This document shows, piece after piece, positions 11,307 to 22,928 of a stretch of DNA of 64,000 bases. The position numbers were made by a program, and so were the translations under genes. Numbering within the stretch: position 1 is the stretch's first letter; the number at the start of each line of letters is the position of its first letter. Source of the DNA: Phaeosaccion multiseriatum (Eukaryota > Ochrophyta, other classes); assembly GCA_965112735.1 (NCBI GenBank), contig OZ218950.1, positions 4,898,001-4,962,000 on the forward strand. The letters are read 5' to 3'. The notes below the pieces were generated by a model. It had not been told where the DNA came from. It was given only the letters and a program-made list of their open reading frames with translations, and did not search any database.

Positions 11307-12770
11307 ATGCCCCGAGCTGACTTTCTCCTGTGCATCTGGTTATCCTGCTTGTGCATTCTCTGCTCTCAATCTCTCCTCCTCCCTGTCGCCACACAGCGAC
11401 ACAGACGCTCACATCCTCGGGCTTCGCGTGGTGGGGCCAAGGAGGCAGCATGGCCAAAGGCGCAGCAACAGCAGCACCAATGCCAGACACGATCAGCGGC
11501 AACGAGGCTCTTTGGAGCCGGTGACATAAAAGCGGACTCCGACTCATACACGTCTTGGCTGACCAAAAAGATTGAGAAGAGCACGAGGCCAAAGATCGGG
11601 AGGGTGCCAAGACCAAGGCTGGACCTGAAGTTTGCCATTACCCTCATGCGGTCCTCGTATCAGGCGGCGGACGACCTAGACTTTGTGGCCATGGATAAGT
11701 TTCAGAAGGAATTTTTCTTCCTGCGCCAAGACAACTGGGAAGACTACAAAGAGGCCGTCCCATGCCAGCAGGGAGACTTGTCTTCGCCCGACTACTTTGA
11801 CTTCATCAGCTTCGCTCAGTATGCCACCATATCGGAACTTATGAAGAAGGGGCAAACCATCTTCGAGGAGAAGGTAGGAGGAGAGGGCAGTAGAAGGTAA
11901 AAGGAGGGAGGGGTTCTGCCTGAGCGAGAGGGGAGAGAAGACGAGTTGTTGTTGTGCCCTTTACAGGAACTTCGCTTGACGCCTCGATTGCTCGCTGGTT
12001 GCCCTCGTTCGCTCTTCCTCCCTCTCCCCCTCCCTCCCTCCCCCCTTGTGCTGCTGCGGACCTCGGACTCGCTCCGAGCAGGTGGATGCCGAGGGGAAAG
12101 TTCGGACCGTACAGCGGCCCCAAAAGTATCCCCAGGAGAACATCCTGCTGCCCGCGGCACACAGCCGAATCGTTGGAAACAAGATTCTGGGCTTTCTCCA
12201 CGAAACTTTTAGCAAGCCCGTCGTCAAGAGGCTCACACCCCCCAGCGACGACGGTGAGAGAAGGCACTCCTGACTCGCATTTATGAGGGTCGTGCTTTCT
12301 TCAGCCCACCCATACTTTGTAAAGGGACTTGCGACCTCATGTTTTGCATCCTTCTTCTTTGCTTGTCTCATTCACTTCGTACATCCCCTCCTACACCCGC
12401 CTGTCCTCCCATCCCACCGCACTCCACCCCCCTCCCCCCAACTCCAGACTTTCCGCTCTCCGATGCCTCACCCAAGAACTTGGCCTTCTTGAGGGACAAT
12501 ATCGAGGACATTCTCGACCTATTCCGTCTCAACTTCTATTCCGTGGGGGCCAAAGTGCAGCTTGACCCCGGGACAAAGACGTTCGCCCTGGAGCTGACCG
12601 CGCCCCCCACGCTGTGGTCGCAGCAGGTGCTGGTCCATCGGAAGGACTCACCTGTGAACGACTTTGAGGCCAAGGCAGTGTCGGCGTACTTGAGTCAGTG
12701 CGGTGTCGCACACAAGTACACCACACGGTATGAGCCCCTCACCGTCAAGCACTCCTTCGTTCTGCTGTAG
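11307..12770 (+). CDS. Conserved-looking protein of unknown function with N-terminal signal sequence
   Basis: Exons 11307-11873, 12082-12253 and 12448-12770, phases 0 and 1 consistent; 353 residues. The N-terminus (MPRADFLLCIWLSCLCILCS...) is a hydrophobic secretory signal, followed by an Arg/Gln-rich region and then a compact, non-repetitive domain (about residues 75-353) with DLKFAITLMRSSYQAADDLD, a YFDFISFAQYATISELMKKG stretch and a C-terminal YEPLTVKHSFVLL. A signal followed by a basic, hydroxylated segment would suit a secondary-plastid precursor, but the usual ASAFAP-type cleavage motif is not visible. No family assigned. An in-frame ATG at 11295 would add four residues. Confidence 0.7.
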
Positions 12771-13534
12771 GGTAGGGGCCCATACTACTGACTGTGCTTT
12801 CGAGACCACAAAGACAGGGCGGGTGGGGGTCAGAGGATCCGTGCGTCCGTCCGTCTGTACCATGCGTGATGTGCACCGTCGAGTGCCATCCTTTTTTGTT
12901 TTTTTGTTTTTTTGGCACATCCGCTGCCAAACTCTCCAGCGCATGTTTGCGGGGGGCTTGGGCCAATCCCCGAGCTTCCTTCGCCTGGCTGCAGAGAACC
13001 AGCTTTTTTACCATCTCTCAGGGAAGAGAGAAAGCGATTTTTTGATTGGGTGGGGCTTGCCAATTACTCTTAACTTTAAGTTTGGTTAAAGCGATAAGCA
13101 TGACATTCGCGGAACGCTCCCGACCTTGTGACGAAACTGAAACTGCGTGAATGTCAAGCGTGACTACTTTTCAGTTCTAGGGAATGAAACATTTCTTTTA
13201 ACGCACGACGTGATGTGGGCACTCTTCTATAACCACCATACTTGCCTGGTCTGAAGTGTTCGCTCCAGTAGCAGCAGGCGGTTCCCGGAGCGCGAGTACT
13301 GTGTAAAGTTGTCCTTCGAGCGGGCCGAAAGGGGACCCACAAGCCCGAAACCCGTTTCAGGACACATCAGATCAGCTCGTACAGCATTGGCAGCAGAAGC
13401 TATCAAAGAGCACGAGTAGCAGACGCAGTGGCAGCAAGGACGGCATCAACGCACTACGTTCCGCCGGGCGTGGAGTTTGGGGTGGAATATTCGGTGTGGA
13501 CGAGTGTCTCGCACACCACCAGACACACAGTACT
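12771..13534. other. Intergenic spacer
   Basis: 3' flank of the preceding gene with T-rich runs (12893-12912) and the 5' flank of the next gene. I see no gene, RNA or clear repeat. Confidence 0.5.
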
Positions 13535-15988
13535 ATGAAGGGGAGGTGTGTGCAGCTGGCAACCCCATGTTTGGGTGGACTAACGCTCTTTGGTTTGCGG
13601 CTGAGTGCTGCGCTGCTGGCTCAGTCATCCTCGCCGGGGGCCGCCTCGGCACCGCATCAAGGTCGGGCAGTACTGGCAACGTTTGTTGGCAGTGCTCGGG
13701 GAGAAATCCTCTCTACCATTCGTACACACAGGTACGACGGTAGCAAGTACAGCGGCCTGGATTCAAGCCAATGGTATCAAGGAGAGCAGGGCGGTTTCCA
13801 GCAGCGCGCGGAGAGCAAGAGGAGGAGAAGGAGGAGGAGGAGGAGCGCCGACGGCGGGGCGATTTGCAGCATCAGCGCCGATCGTCGAGCACGCAAGATG
13901 AGCGGCAGGATGATGGCGCACTCGTCCACATCAGCAGCACCAGCGTCGTCATCGCCCTCCACTTCTTCCTACCCCACCTCATCCTTCTTCCCCTCTTCGT
14001 CCGCCGGCGATGCGCGGCAAGGGAGGCGGCAGCAGCAACAGAAGCAGCGGAGACCCAGCACTTGGCAACAGCGACAACGGCAGAAACAGCAGCAGCAGAG
14101 CAAGGACCTTAGAGACCGAGAGAGGTGGCGGCATCTGTTGCTCCAGCGAGCTCGGCGGCAGCGCTCCATGCGTGGAATTCCCCTCAAGCTGAAGGATGTA
14201 TGGATGATCGGAGATGACGCTTTTCGAGGTACGGTACATGGAAGGCTCCTTGTCCAAGCTGCGGTAGGGTCGTTGGCCGTGTCTGCCCCTATCGTTGCGA
14301 GTGTGGTGTCGGCCGTTGGTGTGTACATCAGCTGCTCGCTCAGGGCCCAGTCCAGGCTTCAGACGCTGCGACTCACGACGGAGGTGGCCATCATGTCGTA
14401 TTTTCATGCCTTGCCGCACGGCCTTGGCATTTCCGAGCTCTCCACTCATACGGCAACTGGCAACATAATGGTGCGTAAGGCTTTGCTGGGCAAGACTAGG
14501 TAGGAGGACGGGACGGGACGGACAGGGGGAGAGAAGGGAAAGAGGGTGGAAGAAAGTGAGCAGGCAGGGAACGTGTGGGCTTCGCTCATAGCAGTTGAGA
14601 GAGGCCCACAGAAGCAACTCTCTATTTCATTCCGCTAATCTGACTCACTCGCTCGCTCCAAATCTCAACACCGATTTACTTCCGCACAACCAGGGCTTCG
14701 TCGGTGCCGTCTTCCACTACCTTGGGCAGCACATGTGGGTGGTTGCCATACTAGGGGCCCTTCGCATTGGCGGCAGCTCTCCTCAACCCTGCTCCACTAC
14801 CTCTCGCTCCTCCGCAAGGCGTGCCTCACCACCTCCGTCTTCGTCATCGTCATCGTCTGCGTCATCGTCGTTGTCCTCGTCCGCCACCTCTTACCGACGA
14901 AGGGGATGGACTCTGCAACAAGGGGGCAGTCCGCAACCCTCCCTCGCCACGACGACAAGCACAAGCAAAGGGAGCAGAGGGAGCAGCAGTAGCAACACCA
15001 GCACCAGCACGCATGACGCCAACACCGAGATGAGGAGGAGCAGCGGCGGCACTTTTCGCCCCAACATTCTCGAGCTCAACGCCCTCCTGCTCGGCATCTC
15101 GTACCTGGGAAATGCACTCACGGGATCGAGGCTGCGCCACCTCATTCCCTGTGCCGGCGTGACGAGTACAACCACCGCTGCTGCTGCTGCTGCTGCTGCT
15201 GCGGCGGCGGGGGCGGGCATGGGGGCTTCGGCGGTGGTAGCAGGGGCAGCAGGGGATGCCTTCGAGCTTCGAGGCTTCTTCTCTCGGGGGGCTGGGGTCC
15301 TCACACTGCCCTTCGACCTTGCGGACTGCCTGCTGGGGCTGCAGGGCATCTGGAGCGCCACGGAGAGGGAGCTGTCCAAAGACTTTTGGAGCTTCGCTGC
15401 CGAGCCGTCCAACGTGCTGGTGGCGCACAGCCTTGGGGCCATCGGAGCCAGAAACATCAAGGCGAGAGCAGAGGGGCACTTTCTTCTGGCTGACTGGCCA
15501 TACCTCTGCGCTACAACCTGGAACCTGGCACTTGGTACCTGGCTCTTGCTTCTCGCTGCTCTTTGTGCTCACGCTCTTTCCTCGGCCCTTCGCCTTCTTC
15601 CTCCCTTCCCTCTCTCCTTGTGGCACCCCCTGCCTACCTTCCACCCACGCATGTCATCATCACCACCACCATCACCCCCCCCACCACCACCACCACCGGC
15701 ATGCAGGCATCCCGCCCCAACCTCCTTCAAGCCTCAGTGCAGCTCCTCTCTCGTCCGGCGGCGAGCCTGGGCTGGACCGCCGGCACCTCAAGTCTCTGCA
15801 TGGCTGGGGATCCCGTCTGCGGCGGCATTCTCTTGAGCAAGCTCTCTGACCCCTTGTGTGTAGTCATTGAGGGCCATGGCCACGTGTGGACCAAGTATGT
15901 CTCCGCGATGCTGGCCACCACCACGGGTGCGTCTCTTGGTGGGGTGGCGTCTCCATATAGAATTGGTACGGCACTGCCTTTACTGTGA
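13535..15988 (+). CDS. Serine-hydrolase-like (alpha/beta hydrolase?) protein with signal peptide
   Basis: Exons 13535-14470, 14694-15461 and 15707-15988; about 661 residues. The start MKGRCVQLATPCLGGLTLFG is a signal peptide or anchor. Two low-complexity inserts (Arg/Ser/Gln about 90-200, Ser/Thr about 350-430) separate folded parts. A nucleophile-elbow-like AHSLGA puts the serine at about 558; candidate acid and histidine follow in GDPVCGG (about 603) and EGHGHVWTKY (about 625-627), in the right order for a lipase-like triad. The last intron only keeps phase if it starts GC (AAG|GCGAGA) and ends AG; no GT donor in phase exists in that stretch. The 3' end is provisional, because another intron after GASLGG cannot be excluded. 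Specific substrate unknown. Confidence 0.6.
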
Positions 15989-17368
15989 AGGAGCTGCCTG
16001 CCAAGGAGCCAGCCCCATTCGACCGACGACCGGCCGAGGCAGGAGGAGCGAAGGTACTACATAGCTACTGCCTCGACCCCGAGCGAGCACGGACCCGCCC
16101 GCCGCTCAAGTGAGAGAGAGTGGAAGCATGAGAATGTGGAAGTGAAGTCACGGGCCGAGGAAATGCTCCGGCTGCTGTAAGTCTTACAGTCGTACAGCCT
16201 GGCCAGGTGCCGCTCCTCAAATCCTCCACACGAAGCAAGGACCGCAAGGACCGGCTTGAGCGACGCAAGAGAGCACGAGAGAGCGAGGCAGACACCCGTC
16301 GCGACGTGATAATGCATCAGCATACCGCACTACTGCTGCACACACCTCACCACACCCCTGCCACACACCGGAGACGACGGGCGAGACGAGCGAGCAGGCA
16401 CCTGGTTGGACGGAGCGAAGGGGGAAGGGAGCAAGTCGTCAAACAACAACAAGCACACCTGGACGAAGGACGCCACAGTCTGCCTGCCAAGGCGCCTCGG
16501 GAGCATCAGATTCGCTCTCGAATGTATATACACAAGTTTGTACATACTACTGTACAGTAATGTTCTTTTTTATAAAAAAAATTAAAATTTAAAAAAAAAT
16601 GTAATGAATGAATGAATGTGTTGGACATACGCGCACGCTTTTGCTTACTACTCAGGTACTGTGTGGGCAGACTGAAATGGAGAGCCAGAGCTCACCCGAT
16701 AACCCACGAGGATGATACATAATAAATACTACGAAGTTTTCGTCTTGTTCGTCTTGGCCTCCTACAAGTGTAACTAGGCATTGCTCCGCACTTTTATGGG
16801 TGCTATCTTTTCCTGGGGTACTCGAACATCAACTTCAACCCCTGATGATTCTCGATAGCGCGCGATCGGGCCCCCTGATCGGCTGGCGCCGGCTAGGGGT
16901 TGAAAAGAAATGACATATTATTGGCTACACCTGGCCATTGACACACGTGCCCGAACCACTGCTTACAAAACACTCAAAACACCAAAGGAAAACGAGGCGT
17001 TGTGTCCGACCGAGCATGGGTGGCCAGCGTAGCTACTCCACGACAAGGGTGGTATTGTCTTCTTTTCCGTAGAAGGTGATTTCTAATGTTTCATATATTA
17101 TTGAGTTCTTGTCCCCCCGTCGCGACAAGATCGATCAAAAACGTGCCCATACGACCGGCACCTTCAAACCACATACACTACCTACACCACCATTCGTGTC
17201 AAATTCGAACAAAATTACACTACAACTGTAACGATACACAAGAACATGAGCGTGATTTCCCGAACTGATTAAAGCTCTAAACAAGAGGGGAAATAAAGAC
17301 CAGACCTGCCTTCACCCAAGGGCTGACGGGCTGCTGGGCCCCCCTTGGGCTGGTTGGTCGCTTCCTGC
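15989..17368. other. Intergenic region, partly AT-rich
   Basis: No gene seen. It has an AT-rich block (16559-16617) with an ATGA tetranucleotide run. A short copy of the GATAGCG-type repeat lies at about 16849-16900 and is the same family as the larger array at 23435-23670. Confidence 0.5.
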
Positions 17369-19432
17369 TTAAGGGCATGCAATCTCGGCGTACACTCCAA
17401 ATCCGCAGAAGCGACACATCATGATGCCCTTCACGTTGCAGCCCAAATCCCCGGCCGAGCAGCTCTCATCCATGTAGCTGGGGGGGGTGAGGGAGGGACG
17501 GGATCGGGGGAGAGGACGGGGTAAGAGAAGACAAGACACGAGACGGCGAGGCCTTGCTTTGCTTTGTCCTTGTTCAAGAGGGACGGACGGGGACGGGGGG
17601 CGGGGCCGTCGAAGCAAAATCACAAAAAAAAACCCACACTCCTGCTCATCACAACTCACCACTCTTCGCCGAAACCGTCGCACGCACACCCGTCCTCTCC
17701 AAGAGCGATCGGGGCGGCAGTGGCGAAGGCTGGCGTGGGGGCGGGGGCGTCTCCGGCAATTATTCCGTCAGCCGAGGGCGTGCTGCTTCCGCCGGCGCAC
17801 GTCTCGTAAGTCAGGCCCGAGGAGGGGCAGAAGAAGAATTCCGTGGCTGGGGTGGAGGGGTAGTCCGCGAGGTACTTCATCGCTCCCTCGCAAGACTGGT
17901 AGCAGCCCCTAAGAAGTGAGTGAGCAACATACGAAGAGCAAGGGTTAGAGAGGGAACGAAAAAGGGCAAAACCGCACTGAAATCGTGAACTAATCCTTAC
18001 GTACGCATGAGTTCCCACTTCAGATAGTCTGCCCTCCCGCACACGCCCCCACACTGTTACTGAACTAAACATATGATGCAGAGTGGCGCCTTCCAGACAA
18101 GGCGGACGGGGCCACCTGGAGGCGCCCGAACGTGATTCCTACGCTCACCACCGGGCCCCCAACACCCAAGTCAAGCTTCTCTCTCTCTCTGTCTCTGTCT
18201 TACCTGCAGTCCTGAGGGAGCCCGAACATGGCGCAGTGGCACGGCGCACCGTCAGTGCTGTCGGAACAACTTGTGTCCACAGTGATGCACTTGTCGTAGA
18301 GTCCAAGGTACATAATGTCTGCCTCGGTGGCCGGGCAGGCAGGGGGCACCGGGCAAGTGCTCACGTCGTCATCGGGGAATTCGCAGTCAGCGTACTCGAA
18401 GTCGGGGTCGCAGAAGTCAAGTACTTCCTCGTCGCGCCCCTGTGCAATGATCATGTCCTGTGCGATGTGGGAGGGGGGGGGGGGTGAAGGAAGAAGGACA
18501 AATGGAGGACTAGCTTAGGTGTGTGTTCGCAACAGGTAAGGTAAGAAGAAGTTCAATGTCTGAACCTTATCGAAGGCGAGGAGGAAACAGGTGAGAAGAA
18601 GTTCAATGTCTGAATCTTATTGAAGGCGAGGAGGAGAGAAGAGGAGTGGAGGAGAGGAGATGTTCAAAGTCTCACTCACTTCGTAATGCTTGGCTCCCTC
18701 GCAATCGACGAAGCATGAGTGGCATTCCTGGAATGAAAGAGAGAGGGCAGCCGTACGTTAGAAACAAAGAGGAGATGCAACAACCATGCACCTCTCCCAT
18801 TCCACTCACGTCTCCCAGATTGAAGGGGTTGCAGTGATCCGTGCAGTCGGGGTTGACCCATACAATCTTGCCGAACTCCTCCAGCTGCATCTTGTTTTCG
18901 TCGCTGCATGCGCACGGCTCGCCCTCGGGCGGGCAGGTGGGTAAGTTGGAATAGTCTGTGGAGTGGGGCGGGGCGGAGCGGAGCGGAGGATAGGATGGTG
19001 GAATAGTGAGGACGTGTGATGGGACGGAGCAGGAGCAGCACCACGCGTCAAGTGAGAGTGGAGAGGCTGAGGGACCTTGGCCACGTGATGGACAGAAGTC
19101 TATACATGTACAACGCGCAGGAGAGGAGGTGACGTGACGCAAAAAAGCAATTGTTCTGCCGCGGGCAGAAGTTCAGCTCAGCGCACCATGTGGCGGCGAG
19201 AAGCAAAAGGGAGACAAGAAACCTCGAGAATCAGCGCAGATAGTGAACTGAGCCGCAGCAGAGAGAAGAAAGGGACATCCGCCGCCCCAAGGCCATTGAA
19301 TATCTTCGGCTGCACGACTGGTGGCAAGTGAATCTGCCTCTCTCCATCCCAACTCTTCAACTCTTACTCACCCTGGGCCAGCGCGAAGGCGCCGAAGGAG
19401 GCGAGGACGAGTGCGGTGGCAGTTCCCTTCAT
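17369..19432 (-). CDS. Secreted Cys-rich protein, inverted paralogue B
   Basis: Transcript-order exons 19432-19372, 18955-18810, 18727-18680, 18457-18204, 17908-17660 and 17477-17369; all phases match; 288 residues. Signal peptide MKGTATALVLASFGAFALA, then QDYSNLPTCP. It has the same Cys modules as paralogue A. From CPATEADIMYLGLY to the C-terminus it is nearly identical to A, including intron sequence, whereas the first three exons are only weakly similar. It lacks the EAPVAP linker, which is replaced by an acidic segment (EEVLDFCDPDFEYADCEF). A 182-base intron (17478-17659) splits a Cys codon (TG|C) where A is continuous. Function unknown, probably extracellular. Confidence 0.8.
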
Positions 19433-19663
19433 GATGATAAGTGCTTTGGCGTACTTATTTGTGAGGGAGGGTTGGGGGGGGAGGTGTGTGAGAAATCTGT
19501 GTGGAGACAGCTCTCTTTCGGGGGGGTCATCGCCCGTTAGACATAGCCGTTACGCGCCCCCTATGAATTTCTACTGTAAATTTCATTTCTTTTCTACGAC
19601 TTTTTCGCCACGTCCGCCCAAAAGTGGCATTCAGCAGTCTTTGCACATGACTATACTTACTGC

Positions 19664-19819
19664 TGTTGGGATATCTCACACCTTGAGACTGGTGACGAAC
19701 TTGCACGAGTGTGGGAAAGCGTCTTATTAGCTACATAACACTAAAAGAAGAAGAAGTGAACGGACTTGTACCAGCGATATGAGATCGATATCTAGTGTCG
19801 ACATCGATTTATCTCAACA
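19664..19819 (-). repeat. 3' LTR of Copia-like element
   Basis: 156 bases, identical by reading to 22929-23084. Adjacent on the element side is the polypurine tract. Confidence 0.93.
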
Positions 19820-19852
19820 CACCTCCTCGCCTGGTACTGTCCATTCCGCTAA

Positions 19853-20992
19853 CTACGCCCTAAAACCCATCATCTTTTCACGTAAAGCTACAAGTACTGC
19901 CGGGGTTACGTGCTTCGTCAAAAGGTCAGCCAGCTGCGCCTTTGAAGCCACGTACTCAAATGCAATAAGAGCCTCCTTCACTGCGTCTTGCAGAAAATGA
20001 AACCGAACATCAATGTGCTTCATCCTCCGCGTCGATGCATTGCTCTCTGCCAGCTTGATACACCCCATGTTGTCCTCAAAAACAACTGTCGCCTTCGACG
20101 AGTCATCAGGGAACAAGAAACTCAATACCTGCCTAATGTATAATATTTCCTTCACACAGTCACTGGCCGCCATGTACTCGCTCTCCAGCGAAGACATCGC
20201 CACACTCAGCTGCAATCGCACACCCCAAGTGATAGCTGCACCTCCGTACATCAAAGCGTAACCAGTCGAACTCCTGCGAGTGTCAACACATGCAGCGTAA
20301 CTCGCGTCTGCATATGCTTCCAAAACACACTCGCCCTTGCCAAACACCAAAGCACGATCCACAGTACCCTTCAGGTATCCAAACACACGCATAGCCTGCT
20401 TCCAATGCTCAGGGCCGGGGTTCTTCATATACCGCGACAACTCTCTAACAGCATAGGCAATATCAGGCCTTGTCCAGTTTGAGATCCACATCAAAACGCC
20501 CACCACACCGGGGTAGTCCTTGTCAGTCATAAAAGCTACATCAGCTGCAGACGATGGCTCCATACTCTTGCTGAGTGCTGTGCCAGACACACCGGGTGTC
20601 GAGTAAACTCGATCAGACTCCAAACCAAACTTCACTATCATCTGCTTGATGTAGTGCTCCAATGTCAATGTGACAGTGCCTACGCTCCGGTTGAACACAA
20701 CGCGCACTCCCAAAAACTGATCAACATTGGGCCCAAGTCTCTTCAACGAAAACTTGTTGTCCAGCTCTGTAAAGAGCCAGTCCACCACCTCCTGCTTTCC
20801 TCCGCAGGACAAATCATCAACAAATACAATGAGGATGCCAACAAGCTCCCCATTCTTCCACAAAACAAATAAACACGGCTCAGCGCCACACTGTTGCCAT
20901 CCAAGCTCAAGCAGAAACTTCACCAATGTCTGATACCAACGCCATGCATAGAGCGCCTTCTTCAAGCACATGATCGTGTCGTAGAGTGCCAT
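19853..20992 (-). pseudogene. Copia reverse transcriptase C-terminal half plus RNase H
   Basis: A 379-codon frame. Reverse transcriptase part: CLKKALYAWRWYQTL, FVDDL (the catalytic YVDD equivalent), LGVRVVF and TRPDIAYAV. Copia RNase H part: YADASYAACVDTRRSSTGY, SLESEYMA, EDNMGCIKLAE and KHIDVRFHFL. The normal LKKALYGLKQAPRAW region is shortened (the GLKQAPR segment is absent), and the upstream fingers region of the RT is missing or out of frame behind a 36-base tandem duplication (about 21010-21082). The polymerase is therefore most likely inactive, and mobility would need help in trans. Confidence 0.85.
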
Positions 20993-21033
20993 CCTTCAAG
21001 CGCATGACCTTGCCGTGCTCCACATACACCACC

Positions 21034-22800
21034 TCATGTGTATGACCTTGTCCTGCTCCACATACACCACCGCATGCTCTTGAAGAGGTGCATCGCCATC
21101 CTGAGCCAAAGACAGAAGCGCACATGGAACCATATCCATTCCGTACCAATACCAGCTGGTGTCAGCCGACCAGGATATAGCTGACCAAGCCGCTGAGGCT
21201 CAGTCTCTTCCACTACCCCTGTGCCTTCCTTCACCTCCTGCCTCAGACGTAGCTGTGGCCCCTCGTGCTCCACCTCTTGTTCGTGTAGCCGCTGCTGGGA
21301 CCGCTTCCACCCCTCCTTGTGCAGTAAGTGCTGGGACTGCTCACGCACCACCGCATCTGCCTGTCGCCGGCTCTGCCCAGTAGGGCATGTCGTGGCTTCG
21401 TGGTCGGGCACCACCGGCTCCTCAACCCCTTCTCCTTGTGCGGGTACCACCGGCTCCTCAACCCCTTCTCCTTGTGCGGGTACCACCGGCGCCTCAACCC
21501 CTTCTCCTTGTGCGGGTACCACCGGCTCCTCAACCCCTTCTCCGTCTACATTCAAGACGAAGGTATCGTCATCGTTCGCGGCAGAAACTCCTTGAGTGAA
21601 TTCCTCGCCTTGCACACGAACTGGAGTAGGAGCTTCCATGACTGGTGCCTCCTCACTCCGGGCTGGAGTAGGAGCTTCCATGACTGGTGCCTCCTCACTC
21701 CGGGCTGGAGCAGGAGCTTCCAAACCTGGTGCCTCCTCACTCCGGGCTGGAGCAGAAGCTTCCAAACCTGGTGCCTCCTCACTCCGGGCTGGAGTAGGAG
21801 CTTCCAAACCTGGTGCCTCCTCACTCCGTTCCTCATTCGTGGCTTCTTGCACAGTGCCTCGACGTGGAGCAGGAGCTTCCACAACCGGTGGTGCCTCCTC
21901 GCTCTCTTGTGCCTCTGCAGCGTCCATGAAGCGCTCGTCGGCATCCCTCATATTGCGTGCCAACGCTGCCTTCAAGGCTGCAATAGAGGAGCGGGACTCG
22001 TCGTCCAGGGACTCGTCGTCCAGCTCCATTAAAACGGAGTAGCGGGACTCGTCGTCCAACTCCCTATACTGTGTCAAAACGGACTTCACCGTGGGTCTAC
22101 TGGCCACTACAGCAGACCTAAGTCCAGACATGGCAGGCGTAGACGCTCTGCCACCGCTCCCGCTACGAGCAGAGGTATCCACTGCTGCTGCCCGACTGGG
22201 GGAGTTTGTTACGGGCCCCACCTGGGCACTACGCAACCCTCGTGTATGGAGTTCCTTGTAGTCAAGGCCAGGCCGCATACGCAAGCCATAGCCGCTGCCG
22301 GACAAAGCTGAATCAACTCGAAGCTCCTCCTGCTGCCTTCTACTCAGAAATTCCTCCTGTTTCTTGCTCGCTTGATCCTGGAGCCACCGCTCTTTGATCC
22401 AACGACGTGACTCCTCTCTCGAAGCTCTGATGGACTTCACCGTGGGTCTACTGGCCACTGCAGCAGACCTAAGTCCAGACATGGCAGGCGTAGACGCTCT
22501 GCCACCGCTCCCGCTACGAGCAGAGGGATTCACCGCTGCTGCCCGCCTGGGGGATTCAGTTGCGGGCCCCACCTGGGCACTACGCAACCCACACAGGTAG
22601 AGGTCTGAGTGTTCGATACCTGACCGCCTACGCAAGTCATAATGGATGCTGACGGAAGGAGCTGAATCAGCTCGTAGCCCCTCCTGCCTTCCACTCAAAA
22701 CCCCCTCCTGTCTCGTGCTCTCTTGGTCGCGGAGCCACCGCTCCTTGATCGCACGACGTGCCTTCTCCCTCGAAGCTCTAGACACTCGTCGGTCCGCCAT
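21034..22800 (-). CDS. Element-encoded repeat protein (ORF1) of Copia-like element
   Basis: An open frame of about 588 codons upstream of the RT part. It is not a recognisable Gag: no CCHC knuckle or protease DTG seen. It is built from repeats: a duplicated module of about 115 residues (IKERWLxDQ ... SARSGSGGRASTPAMSGL) coded at 22080-22430 and 22436-22800; about five 14-residue units (ARSEEAPGLEAPAP-like); and four 12-residue units (EEPVVPAQGEGV). It may be a captured or degenerated gag substitute. Whether it is expressed is unknown. Confidence 0.6.
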   Translation of the reverse strand: MADRRVSRASREKARRAIKERWLRDQESTRQEGVLSGRQEGLRADSAPSVSIHYDLRRRSGIEHSDLYLCGLRSAQVGPATESPRRAAAVNPSARSGSGGRASTPAMSGLRSAAVASRPTVKSIRASREESRRWIKERWLQDQASKKQEEFLSRRQQEELRVDSALSGSGYGLRMRPGLDYKELHTRGLRSAQVGPVTNSPSRAAAVDTSARSGSGGRASTPAMSGLRSAVVASRPTVKSVLTQYRELDDESRYSVLMELDDESLDDESRSSIAALKAALARNMRDADERFMDAAEAQESEEAPPVVEAPAPRRGTVQEATNEERSEEAPGLEAPTPARSEEAPGLEASAPARSEEAPGLEAPAPARSEEAPVMEAPTPARSEEAPVMEAPTPVRVQGEEFTQGVSAANDDDTFVLNVDGEGVEEPVVPAQGEGVEAPVVPAQGEGVEEPVVPAQGEGVEEPVVPDHEATTCPTGQSRRQADAVVREQSQHLLHKEGWKRSQQRLHEQEVEHEGPQLRLRQEVKEGTGVVEETEPQRLGQLYPGRLTPAGIGTEWIWFHVRFCLWLRMAMHLFKSMRWCMWSRTRSYT

Positions 22801-22928
22801 ACCCAATGCAGCGTGGCAGACGCACCAGTGCTAAAATCTGCTCCGACCGTTTCACCTTCCCGTACTCATCCCGTACTTTACGTCCACCGCTGCACTAATG
22901 CGCATTAGCTTTCAACCGACAATTGTCG

